NCBI GenBank assembly: GCA_018701055.1
Contig: JABIUH010000460.1
Location: 1 to 14,579, forward strand
DNA: 14,579 nucleotides
Source of the DNA: Woeseia sp.
Lineage (GTDB): Bacteria; Pseudomonadota; Gammaproteobacteria; Steroidobacterales; Woeseiaceae
Direction of reading: 5' to 3'
Shown: piece by piece, positions 1-7,020 of the stretch
Numbering within the stretch: position 1 is the stretch's first letter
Layout of the letters: every line of letters begins with the position of its first letter
Position numbers and translations under genes: made by a program
Notes under the pieces: generated by a model
What the model was told of the DNA's origin: nothing
What the model saw: only the letters and a program-made list of their open reading frames with translations
Database searches by the model: none

Positions 1-1694
1 GTACGCGCTGGCAGTATGGGTTCCGGCGGCACTTGCTGGCGAAACAAGGCGCGCGCTTTGCGCAGCTGATACCAGACGTCCGTGCCTTCGAGAGCACCGT
101 CAGCAAGTTCGAAAGACATGGTGCCATCCAGATCACGTTGTATGGCAGAAAGCCGCCGTCCTGAGCCACTGACGACGAATTGTCCGTTGATAGAGCCGCT
201 AATGTTGTCTGTATCGAATAACGCTTTAGCCATCGCCGCCAAGTTGACGCCATTGATCGTCTCGTGCGCCGATATAGTAGGTACATCGTTTGATGCGTCA
301 ATGCTAACGTCACCACGGTACGTGCCGTCGTAAAAGTCAGCCGCCAACGGATGTAGGCGCAAATTGCCGCCCGATGCATTCACACCTAATTCGAGATTTT
401 GAAACTCCATACCGGACAGAAACGCACGACTAATTTCGAAACTACCGTTAGCATTCAAGGTACGAATCAGATCAACCGGAATCTCAACGTCGCTACTACT
501 GTCGTCAATCGGCGCAGCACGACCTTCATCAACAGGAGCCATATAGGCGTCCAATCCAATTTCATCGACATCGAGATCAAACACCAATGCGCCTGTGTTG
601 GTGGTCGGCACCGATAACGAACCTGTCATCGTTGCGTCATCCAACTCTAACGTCATGCCAGAAAGCGCGAGCGCGGTACTCGTCATCGCGACATTCGCGC
701 TAAAAGAAACCCGCGTTAACGCGTCGGGATCAGCAGTGACTGGTGGTGCTATATCCAGCACTTGCATCAGTTCTTTCAGCGAAAATTCAGCAACCCGCAA
801 TGCGGCTTTCGGTTGTGGAGAATCAGCGTAAGAAAACGGTTCGACAACCGCTGCCATCGACAACCCGAGCAGCATTAGATCGAGCTCGCCGGCGTCGATA
901 CTTTGCTCAGCAGTATTAACGCTGATGGCGCGCGCATCGAAGTTGAAATCTGTTGGTTCATTGACAATGCCGCGCAATGTGCCAGCGACATTCAGTCCAC
1001 TTACGTCAAGCATCGAACCGCCATCCGACATTTTCGCAACACCTCGGATCGCAAGATGCCCACCGAGTTCGCCTGGAGAAGACAAAAAGTCGAATTCAGC
1101 TGATACGTCAATCAGCCTGTCGGCGACAATACGTCCTGTTTGCATCGATAAATTGCGCAACGCAAAAGACGAACCTGCCTGGCCATCCATGTAAGAGACG
1201 TTGGCATTATTTATGTCGATATTGGCCACGTCGATCACGGCACCGCCGACCACTGCCGATGACTCCGATTCCGTGACCTCACCATCTGACCCCGCTAAAT
1301 CGTCCCAATTGGTGTTGCCGTTGCGATCTACTTCGAGATTGACGACCAGGCCGTCCAGCGAAGCAGTGCCCACGGTTAGCCGCCGACTGAGAATAAGAGG
1401 CAACAAACGAACACTCAATTTCGCCTGGTCGAACTGTAAGAAGGTATTAGCGCTAAAACCGTCAGCGTTACCTAGCTCCGTACGGCCAATTTCGACTGCA
1501 ATCCATGGAAATAGCGTCAGGTTCAGATCGCCTTCGATGACGAGCTCACGCCCGGTTTCATCTTTTACAGCGGTGGCAATCTGCGTTTTGAATTCATTCG
1601 GGTCGAAAAACATAAATGCCGAAATAATGGCGACCAATACGAAGCCAATACAAACGGCAGCAAATATTAGAGTTACTTTAAGAAGACGAGCCAT
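1..1694 (-). CDS. AsmA family protein, N-terminal part (3' end beyond window)
   Basis: About 564 codons are visible on the minus strand with no stop; the gene continues past the left edge. The start is the ATG at 1694-1692 (MARLLKVTLIFAAV), preceded by AGAGG at a spacing of about 5 nt. Residues ~5-27 form one hydrophobic segment, an N-terminal inner-membrane anchor. Right after it comes the family-typical stretch 'FDPNEFKTQI...DETGRELVIEGDLNL', then long beta-rich repeats. Near the visible end, 'LDGTMSFELADGALEGTDV' matches the conserved AsmA C-terminal motif. AsmA-like proteins are anchored periplasmic proteins linked to outer-membrane lipid homeostasis; that role is family knowledge, not visible here. 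The protein is acidic and low in Cys, as expected for a periplasmic protein. The neighbours (a decayed sigma cassette) do not indicate a pathway. The family assignment is firm; the specific function is unknown. Confidence 0.88.
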   Translation of the reverse strand, partial: MARLLKVTLIFAAVCIGFVLVAIISAFMFFDPNEFKTQIATAVKDETGRELVIEGDLNLTLFPWIAVEIGRTELGNADGFSANTFLQFDQAKLSVRLLPLILSRRLTVGTASLDGLVVNLEVDRNGNTNWDDLAGSDGEVTESESSAVVGGAVIDVANIDINNANVSYMDGQAGSSFALRNLSMQTGRIVADRLIDVSAEFDFLSSPGELGGHLAIRGVAKMSDGGSMLDVSGLNVAGTLRGIVNEPTDFNFDARAISVNTAEQSIDAGELDLMLLGLSMAAVVEPFSYADSPQPKAALRVAEFSLKELMQVLDIAPPVTADPDALTRVSFSANVAMTSTALALSGMTLELDDATMTGSLSVPTTNTGALVFDLDVDEIGLDAYMAPVDEGRAAPIDDSSSDVEIPVDLIRTLNANGSFEISRAFLSGMEFQNLELGVNASGGNLRLHPLAADFYDGTYRGDVSIDASNDVPTISAHETINGVNLAAMAKALFDTDNISGSINGQFVVSGSGRRLSAIQRDLDGTMSFELADGALEGTDVWYQLRKARALFRQQVPPEPILPAR

Positions 1695-1890
1695 GATGCC
1701 TCTATTCGAGCCTAAATTCGGTCTCGATCAATAGCGATAATGTGAATACAAGAATAACAAAGCGGCGCTCATCGGTCTGTGACTTTTGACCGCAAAAATA
1801 AGGTCTCAATCAAGACTAAAACCGCTGCAATAGTCATCGCGACCGCAGTGACGCGATCCAATCAATGCTGAAAGAAATGAAATGCTTGAC

Positions 1891-1973
1891 CGGCAACATC
1901 CTGTTGCCGTTCCTGCGCGCGCTTTGGACTCGATGCATCCTGCATCTCGCCCGTTGGGCGGCCAAGTTGCTTG
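1891..1973. repeat. Cluster of four small inverted repeats between DUF4097 remnant and AsmA gene
   Basis: Four perfect inverted repeats lie nose to tail: CGGCAAC with a 5-nt loop (1891-1909), GATGCA with a 3-nt loop (1932-1946), CGCCC with a 3-nt loop (1948-1960) and CAAG with a 3-nt loop (1963-1973). The first two share the core CATCCTG at their centres. The block begins just 3' of the DUF4097 stop (minus-strand sense) and ends about 200 nt before the AsmA start. It looks like a REP-type dispersed multi-hairpin element or a composite transcription barrier; no T-tract follows any hairpin. The rest of 1695-1983 shows nothing I can assign, and no convincing promoter for the AsmA gene. Confidence 0.5.
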
Positions 1974-1983
1974 CCCACCCTAC

Positions 1984-2613
1984 CTATTTACATAAACGCA
2001 CACTGCTATTCAGCGTCCTTATTCGTACCCGACCGTTGACGGTCTCCGCCGATATTCGTGAAAAAGAGCTGTCGATAATGGATATGTCGCCGCTTACCGT
2101 CTCTGTTTTTAGTTCGCCCGCTAAGTTTTCAATATCGATATCGCCGCTAACCGTTGTTAAACGCGCATTACTTTCCTGGTTGTCACTCGAAATACTCAAG
2201 TCGCCACTAACGGCCTCCACCTTCAATTCCGTGCCATGAAACTCGGTTGAAATATCCCCACTAACAACCTACAGGTTTTGTTCGCCGTGCACATCGTACA
2301 CTTTGATGTTGGCGCTGACGGTATTCACCTTAAGCGCACTGTTCTCCAGCACTTTGATGATTAGGTCAGTAGTGCCGTTGCGCGAACTGTTTCATGGCAG
2401 CTTGATCTTAATTAGGATTTCGTCGTCTCGCTCGAAGATAAGTGCTTCGACGCCATCTCCCAAGGTCCCGGTAATTTCGACCTGATTACGAGACCACCCG
2501 CTGACTTCCACTGATCCGGCCACATTTGAGACGACGACTTCGCCATCCTCTGGGGCATCCGCACAGGCTGCCGCCGTCATCAAGCCCAGCAGTAACACTT
2601 TAAAATATTTCAT
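1984..2613 (-). pseudogene. DUF4097 family protein, broken by two in-frame stops
   Basis: One reading frame runs from the ATG at 2613 to a TAG at 1986-1984 (210 codons), but is interrupted by TGA at 2394-2392 and TAG at 2271-2269. Homology-like sequence continues in the same frame across both: '...ILIKIKLP*NSRNGTTDLI...' and '...VHGEQNL*VVSGDISTEF...'. The N-terminus (MKYFKVLLLGLMTAAAC) is a secretion signal, possibly a weak lipobox. The body shows the repeated 'VSGD(I/L)' and 'TVNG' strings of the DUF4097 beta-helix-like fold. The end, 'RIRTLNSSVRLCK', resembles the usual C-terminus of family members in related bacteria, so 1984 is probably the native end; the segment between 'ISAETVNGR' and this end seems shortened. 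These proteins commonly sit beside ECF sigma/anti-sigma pairs, as here. A sequencing error is possible, but the neighbouring genes are also broken. Confidence 0.8.
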
Positions 2614-2683
2614 ACTCTTAAACTCTCAGGCGTACAGTCGGCACATCGCCCCACCCGACTGTTCTCGTACGTATAAAACTCGA

Positions 2684-3227
2684 TTAGATATCGTCCCGTC
2701 GCATCCCCGTGTTCGATATTCCGTCAATTCGTCTCATCAAGGACAGCTCGTCTCGATAAGTGTCCAGTAACATTTCCTGTAGTAATACGTTGTCTGGTTC
2801 ACTCGCCAGCGCACGATTGATGTCTGCAATCGCGTCCTGAATTGTTCGGATATTATCTTCAATATTTAAACGTGTTTCCGGATCCATTTGTTCAAGCTCA
2901 TCATCGAGGCGCGAAGCCAAATCGCGTCGCGCATATTGATAAATCCGGACCTAAATTGTACTGGCTACCAAAGCTCCCGCTAACCGGCTCAAAAACAAGC
3001 CCAGCGACTGCCGGCCCGCCCGGTATCGTCGTTAGGCCACCTGTAGTCACCACCGAATAGGTAAGCGCTGACGACGCTCCAACCAACAACACGGCTGCAG
3101 CCTGAACCCACATTGATTGACCCGAAGACCGCTGCGCTGGCGCGCTAGACGCTATCCGTTGCTCAATGCCCGGCCATAAGTCGCGGTTCGCTGCTACAGA
3201 TTCAGGCAGTTTGGTTGCCAAATCCAT
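2684..3227 (-). pseudogene. Anti-sigma factor remnant, frameshifted
   Basis: Two overlapping frames make up one protein. The 5' part (ATG at 3227) encodes 'LPESVAANRDLWPGIEQRI', a motif typical of membrane anti-sigma factors paired with ECF sigmas in gammaproteobacteria, then one membrane segment (VQAAAVLLVGASSALTYSVV). It runs out of frame after 'YNLGPDLS' and stops at 2901. The C-terminal part resumes in the next frame as 'ARRDLASRLDDELEQMDPETR' and a helical tail ending at 2684. The frameshift lies between about 2936 and 2952. In-frame codons upstream of 3227 (to 3254, reading FVRHLDAAL) also look like anti-sigma sequence, so the original start was probably lost in the deletion that removed the end of the sigma gene. 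If intact it would sequester the sigma factor at the membrane; as it stands it should be non-functional. Confidence 0.75.
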
Positions 3228-3247
3228 GAGCGCTGCATCCAGATGCC

Positions 3248-3511
3248 GAACGAACTATCACCGCGAAAACGATCGAGCTAATTCCAGGCTTGTATGAAAG
3301 CGTCCTGTTCATAGTCTTCCGCTTCTGCCGTCATGCGCAAGCAAAGTCCATATACACGATCAATATGCGCCCGATAGAGCATTTCGAATGCGCCAGAGTC
3401 CGAATTCTGAGCCCAGCGAACCCACTCCAAATCATTACTAGCAGCGTCAGACACCGAAATCCCCATTCCAAACTCTGATGACTTTGCTTCCTTGGTCAAC
3501 TGCGCTTGCAA
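3248..3511 (-). pseudogene. ECF-type sigma-70 factor remnant (region 2 only)
   Basis: The frame encodes sigma region 2: 'AFEMLYRAHIDRVYGLCLRMT' then 'AEDYEQDAFIQAWN', followed by TAG at 3280-3278 and, still in frame, 'LDRFRGDSSFG' (region 2.3/2.4-like). The sequence then passes within a few bases into anti-sigma sequence in another frame. Regions 3 and 4, needed for -35 recognition, are absent. The segment between 'RMTAE' and 'AEDYEQ' also looks a few residues short compared with usual family members. No ATG opens this frame; a TTG at 3511 with GGGGAG about 9 nt upstream is a possible start, while ATGs nearby lie in another frame and stop quickly. Together with the broken anti-sigma and DUF4097 genes this reads as a decaying regulatory cassette. 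Confidence 0.75.
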
Positions 3512-3624
3512 GAGCCCATTCTCCCCATCATTTAGTACTTAGATGTTGTTGCATGGGCATTGGTTTAATTAGCACTCAAATCTCTAGCAAATTATTGATT
3601 TCAGACTTAATTTTCTAGCGATTC

Positions 3625-3633
3625 TGGTATTAT
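3625..3633 (+). promoter_or_regulatory. Candidate extended -10 promoter for the GGDEF-EAL gene
   Basis: TGGTATTAT is a good extended -10 element (TGn plus TATTAT) in an AT-rich stretch, with no convincing -35 at 16-18 nt. Transcription would begin near 3640 and leave a leader of about 157 nt before the ATG at 3797. That leader contains a small hairpin (CTGAT, loop 4 nt, ATCAG, 3684-3697) and a 14-codon mini-ORF (3722-3766, MKQPSIFVSFSAHA). I do not see a recognisable c-di-GMP riboswitch. Nothing else in 3540-3796 looks like a gene. Confidence 0.4.
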
Positions 3634-3796
3634 GCGGGTGACTCGGGGGGTGTAGTGGCTTCCGCGTGCCAATCACTAATAATCTGATCTCGATCAGGAA
3701 ACCCGGCGGACAATTCGCAGCATGAAGCAACCCTCCATTTTTGTCTCGTTCAGCGCCCATGCGTAGACGTTTGCTCGCAGAGGCCTTGACCCGCTG

Positions 3797-5905
3797 ATGG
3801 CAGACCGCTCTGTTCTATATCTTGGCGACAGCAGTTTTGCCGGTGGATTTTGCAACAAAATCGAAGCCTATGGCTCTTGCGGCGAGCTTGATCGCTACAA
3901 TGCCATCGCAATCCCGGACGATTATGCGAAAAGCATCAGTCTCATTTTTTTTGAGCCTGGCGCTGACTCAGAACGGTCAGATCCGAATCTACAAACCACC
4001 ATTGCGAGCCTTAGTCCGTTTCCTATCGTAGCGGTTGTTAGTCAGGCAAAAGAGCACCGCGGAATCGCAGCGATCAATGCCGGTGCCCATGGCTATCTTT
4101 GCGTCGATGATGCAGGACACGAGGAAATCGAAGCTGTCATCACCCATGCGATTCAACGTCAGCACCTCCTAGCACGCCTGTCAGAAACGGATTCGACCGT
4201 TTTGTCGATCCTAAAGAGCATCAATGATGGTGCAATCGTTATTGATAATCGCGGCCACGTTCTCGACATCAATCCAGCCGCACGAACGATTTTGGGTTTA
4301 ACGCCACGAGAGCAGACAAACGACGACTGGGCAAAGAAGTTTTGCTCTCTTTCCGCGGATGGCCAGACCGATATTGATCACGACAATCAGCCGCTGGTCA
4401 AAGCTTGTCGAGGGCAAAAGTTTTCAAATCAGGTTGCTGCATATCAGGCAAGCGATAGCCTTAACACCGTGCTAAGCATCAATGGTCAGGGCCTTTACGA
4501 TAACGCCAAAACGTTGGTGGGTGGTGTCATTACTTTTCGCGACGTTACTGACATCGTGCGCAGAACGGATGAGCTTGAACTTAATGCACAGCACGACGAT
4601 CTCACCGACCTCCCAAACCGCCGTTTGTTTATTGAACAACTGAAAAAAGCCATGGGCCGCAGTCAGCGCGGCGAACGTTCATTAGCGGTTTTGTTTATTG
4701 ACCTCGATCGGTTCAAATCGGTGAACGAAACACTGGGGCATGACATTGGTGATGAATTGTTGCGCCAGGTCGCCGGCCGGCTAAAAACTAACCTTCGCAT
4801 CGGTGATTTTTCCGGTCGCTGGGGCGGAGACGTGTTTGTCGTTTGCCTGGAAGACTTTGGCGAGAATCAAAATGCGGCAGCTGCGGCACAAAAGTTAATC
4901 CTGGTACTTTCGGAAAAATACACCGTTAAAAAAAGCGAGGTCTACGCGACATCCAGTATTGGCATTGCCGTCTATCCAGGCGCGGGTGAAACAGCCGAGC
5001 AGATTATCAAGTCAGCAGATCTGGCAATGTACCAGGCGAAAAGTCGCGGCGGTAGCCGTTTCCAATACTATTCATCATCGCTCAACACGAAACTTGAACA
5101 GCGAGAAGAGCTCGAAATTGGTTTGCGACATGCGCTCGTACGTGACGAGTTTGTCCTGCACTATCAACCGAGAATTGATGTTAGCTCAGGTCGACTTATT
5201 GGCCTTGAAGCGCTGGTGCGCTGGCAACATCCACGTTTTGGTTTGCTGCCGCCAGGAAGATTTTTGAGCATTCTTGAAAGCAGCGGTCTTATTCATTCAG
5301 CCGGCGAATGGATTATTAACACCGCGTGTCGACAACTTGCATCATGGCAAAATAAATTCGAGTTGCCAGATTTATCCATCGCGATCAATCTTTCTCAACA
5401 ACAATTAAAACAGGGACGCCTTGTTGAAACGGTCGCTGCGGCGATTGCCAACAACGCGCTGGATGCGGGTTGTATTGAACTCGAGATTGGGGACGGTGAA
5501 ATCGTTCGACAGCGCTCAGTCGAGCTGGAAACACTACACGGATTGCGTTCACTCGGCGTACGCCTGTCTCTTGATCATTTCGGTACAAGAGATGTGTCAT
5601 TTAGCGCGTTGGGTACAGGCGTCATCGACAGTTTTGTATTGGACCAATCGCTAATTCAGGATGTCGATGTAAACGGCAGTCATCAACGCATCGTACGCGC
5701 GGCAATCGCCATGGCGCGTGGCCTGGATATAGAAGTTGCAGCCGAGGGTGTGGAAACAATATCGCAGCTTGAGTTCTTGCGCAGCTGCAACTGTGATCTC
5801 GCACAGGGCTTTCTCATAAGCCGTCCAATTCAGGCCGACAAAGTTTCAAGAATTCTACGCAGTGAAATTGCGGGGACGCGATTGCTTTCCCGCGGCATGA
5901 CCTAG
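3797..5905 (+). CDS. Pseudo-receiver-PAS-GGDEF-EAL protein with degenerate catalytic sites
   Basis: This 702-residue soluble protein has four modules: a receiver-like domain (~1-125), PAS (~133-250), GGDEF (~262-425) and EAL (~435-690). In the receiver the phospho-acceptor position appears to be Glu53 ('LIFFEPG') and the usual switch Lys is Val103 ('YLCV'). The GGDEF signature is GGDVF (343-347), while the RxxD inhibitory site (R334-D337) and the 'DLDRFK' strand are kept. The EAL domain keeps EAL (471-473), Asn531, the Glu of 'LEI' (563), Asp593, EGVE (650-653) and Gln670. It has DH instead of DD (593-594), Val614 where the 'KID' Lys should be, and GD instead of TE after 'LEI' (565-566). Normally these domains make and degrade c-di-GMP; here enzyme activity in either direction is doubtful and a c-di-GMP-binding or scaffold role is more likely (inference). 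The upstream ribosome site is weak (AGAGG, ~13 nt away). The start is the first ATG after the in-frame stop at 3764-3766. Confidence 0.9.
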   Translation: MADRSVLYLGDSSFAGGFCNKIEAYGSCGELDRYNAIAIPDDYAKSISLIFFEPGADSERSDPNLQTTIASLSPFPIVAVVSQAKEHRGIAAINAGAHGYLCVDDAGHEEIEAVITHAIQRQHLLARLSETDSTVLSILKSINDGAIVIDNRGHVLDINPAARTILGLTPREQTNDDWAKKFCSLSADGQTDIDHDNQPLVKACRGQKFSNQVAAYQASDSLNTVLSINGQGLYDNAKTLVGGVITFRDVTDIVRRTDELELNAQHDDLTDLPNRRLFIEQLKKAMGRSQRGERSLAVLFIDLDRFKSVNETLGHDIGDELLRQVAGRLKTNLRIGDFSGRWGGDVFVVCLEDFGENQNAAAAAQKLILVLSEKYTVKKSEVYATSSIGIAVYPGAGETAEQIIKSADLAMYQAKSRGGSRFQYYSSSLNTKLEQREELEIGLRHALVRDEFVLHYQPRIDVSSGRLIGLEALVRWQHPRFGLLPPGRFLSILESSGLIHSAGEWIINTACRQLASWQNKFELPDLSIAINLSQQQLKQGRLVETVAAAIANNALDAGCIELEIGDGEIVRQRSVELETLHGLRSLGVRLSLDHFGTRDVSFSALGTGVIDSFVLDQSLIQDVDVNGSHQRIVRAAIAMARGLDIEVAAEGVETISQLEFLRSCNCDLAQGFLISRPIQADKVSRILRSEIAGTRLLSRGMT

Positions 5906-5912
5906 AACGCCA

Positions 5913-5935
5913 GGGTCAGAGTTGTACTCTGACCC
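5913..5935. repeat. Perfect 10-bp-arm palindrome between convergent genes
   Basis: GGGTCAGAGT and its exact complement are separated by a 3-nt loop. It sits 8 nt after the stop of the plus-strand GGDEF-EAL gene and just before the 3' end of the minus-strand DUF2007 gene. There is no T-tract on either side, so it is not a standard intrinsic terminator. From memory, similar 'GGGTCAGAGT...ACTCTGACCC' palindromes recur in many proteobacterial genomes as REP-like elements. It could still protect or end transcripts from both sides. Confidence 0.65.
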
Positions 5936-5958
5936 CGATATCAGCTAGCAAGATATCG
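5936..5958. repeat. Second inverted repeat enclosing the DUF2007 stop codon
   Basis: CGATATC and GATATCG (7-bp arms) flank a 9-nt loop that contains the TAG stop of the DUF2007 gene. The element directly abuts the 10-bp-arm palindrome, so the two form tandem hairpins at the convergent 3' ends. In minus-strand sense a transcript of the trp operon would fold this one first and then the longer one. Confidence 0.45.
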
Positions 5959-6256
5959 CGCCGCAATTCCAGCACGCTGCAAATTGCCCTTCATTTTCGG
6001 TATCGCATTGACCACACTTCCAAGGTTCAGAGGGGCTTTCATCTGCCAGCTTTTGTTGATCGAGTAATTCTATCGCTCGGTTAAGATCCAGATCGTTGCG
6101 CACCCAGAGTTGTGGCCACACTTCCTGAAACGGCATCTCACCGACGATTGAACCCAAATGTTCATTCTTAATAAATGTCGGGATCCCCTCGCTCTCCAGG
6201 AGATTCTTGTAGTGACTGATGGTTACCAGCGAATCAGCCGCCGTTACTTTCTTCAA
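5945..6256 (-). CDS. DUF2007 domain protein with C-terminal zinc ribbon
   Basis: A 103-residue protein. Residues 1-60 match the DUF2007 ('putative signal transducing protein') pattern: 'KKVTAADSL...LLESEGIPTFIKNEHLG...' and then '...WPQLWV'. The tail carries a CxxC-10-CxxC pair (Cys81, 84, 95, 98), a likely zinc ribbon. The start I choose is the TTG at 6256-6254: it overlaps the trpA stop (TTGA), has AGGG about 7 nt upstream, and the next residues are the usual family N-terminus. It is therefore coupled to trpA and probably the last gene of the trp transcript. Its biochemical role is unknown, and nothing in the sequence links it to tryptophan chemistry beyond this arrangement. Confidence 0.83.
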   Translation of the reverse strand: MKKVTAADSLVTISHYKNLLESEGIPTFIKNEHLGSIVGEMPFQEVWPQLWVRNDLDLNRAIELLDQQKLADESPSEPWKCGQCDTENEGQFAACWNCGAISC

Positions 6257-7020
6257 CGTAAACCCTGCAAAAAGACTTCCGGATCGTCACCACGCTCAAG
6301 AACCTCCACCAATGCAGAGCCAACGATCGCGCCAGCTGCGTGCTTGCCCACGTTAACGACATCATCAGCCGAGCGAATGCCGAAGCCTGCACACACGGGT
6401 ATTGCGGAGACCGCGGTGACCGCATCGAGATAGCTCGCCAGCGTATCGGGTAATCCGGCATCTCCACCCGTTATGCCGGTAATCGTGACGGCGTAAAGAA
6501 ATCCTCGCGACGCATCCGCTAATTTCTTAAGTCGCTCTGGCGGTGTCGCCGGAGTCACTAACTGAATCAGACCTACGCCCTCGGCTTCCAATGCCGCACG
6601 CAGATCGTCGCTTTCTTCAAGGGGTAAATCCGGGACAATAAACGCACACACACCTGTCTCGCGGGCTCTGCGTGCCAAATCGGAATAGCCGAATGCTAGA
6701 AGTGGGTTTAGATATGACATCATCACCAGCGGCGTATCGATTTCTCCAACTGCCGAGTCGAGCTGTTCGAAGGTCCAGCGCAGCGTCACGCCGTTTTCAA
6801 TCGCGACGAAGCTTGAACGCTGAATGGTCATGCCATCAGCCATCGGGTCTGAAAACGGAATACCCAACTCAACCACGTCGCCGTTATTGGCAACAGACTT
6901 TAGTGTTTCAATGAAACGCTTGGGGTCCGGATAGCCCGCGGTTATAAAGGGCACCAAGCCCGTTCGTCCTGCATCATTTGCCGCGCGAATTGCAGTTGCT
7001 ATACGCTCATGTGGCTGCAT
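6253..7020 (-). CDS. trpA: Tryptophan synthase alpha subunit
   Basis: TrpA (255 residues, normal length) cleaves indole-3-glycerol phosphate to indole and glyceraldehyde-3-phosphate, passing indole to TrpB through the complex tunnel. The catalytic pair is present: Glu51 in 'VVELGIPFSDP' and Asp62 in 'MADG', equivalent to E. coli Glu49 and Asp60. 'FIVPDLPLEE', the loop 'TITGITGGDAG' and the phosphate-binding 'GSALVEVL' are also present. After the catalytic Asp the usual 'ADGP' is 'ADGM', a mild variation. The ATG at 7020 lies inside the end of trpB (14-nt overlap) and has AAGGA about 9 nt upstream. The stop overlaps the downstream DUF2007 start. Confidence 0.97.
   Translation of the reverse strand: MQPHERIATAIRAANDAGRTGLVPFITAGYPDPKRFIETLKSVANNGDVVELGIPFSDPMADGMTIQRSSFVAIENGVTLRWTFEQLDSAVGEIDTPLVMMSYLNPLLAFGYSDLARRARETGVCAFIVPDLPLEESDDLRAALEAEGVGLIQLVTPATPPERLKKLADASRGFLYAVTITGITGGDAGLPDTLASYLDAVTAVSAIPVCAGFGIRSADDVVNVGKHAAGAIVGSALVEVLERGDDPEVFLQGLR

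Noticed and set aside
1201..1734. Plus-strand open frame of 177 codons
   Set aside because: It is antisense to the AsmA gene, which has clear family motifs in the other strand; amino-acid composition is Ser/Thr/Pro-rich as expected of a shadow frame.
1948..1962. GTTGGGC next to GCCGCCC, resembling one core site of an integron attC recombination site
   Set aside because: The matching RYYYAAC partner at a suitable distance is missing and there is no integrase or cassette array; the bases belong to the local hairpin cluster.
1865..2239. Plus-strand open frame of 124 codons spanning the hairpin cluster and the DUF4097 remnant
   Set aside because: Antisense to a recognisable DUF4097 frame, with no family features of its own.
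3640..3796. c-di-GMP riboswitch in front of the GGDEF-EAL gene
   Set aside because: None of the conserved core of the GEMM classes can be recognised by eye.
5913..5935. Intrinsic terminator for the GGDEF-EAL or trp operon transcript
   Set aside because: The hairpin is strong but no T-tract follows on either strand, so I list it as a repeat.
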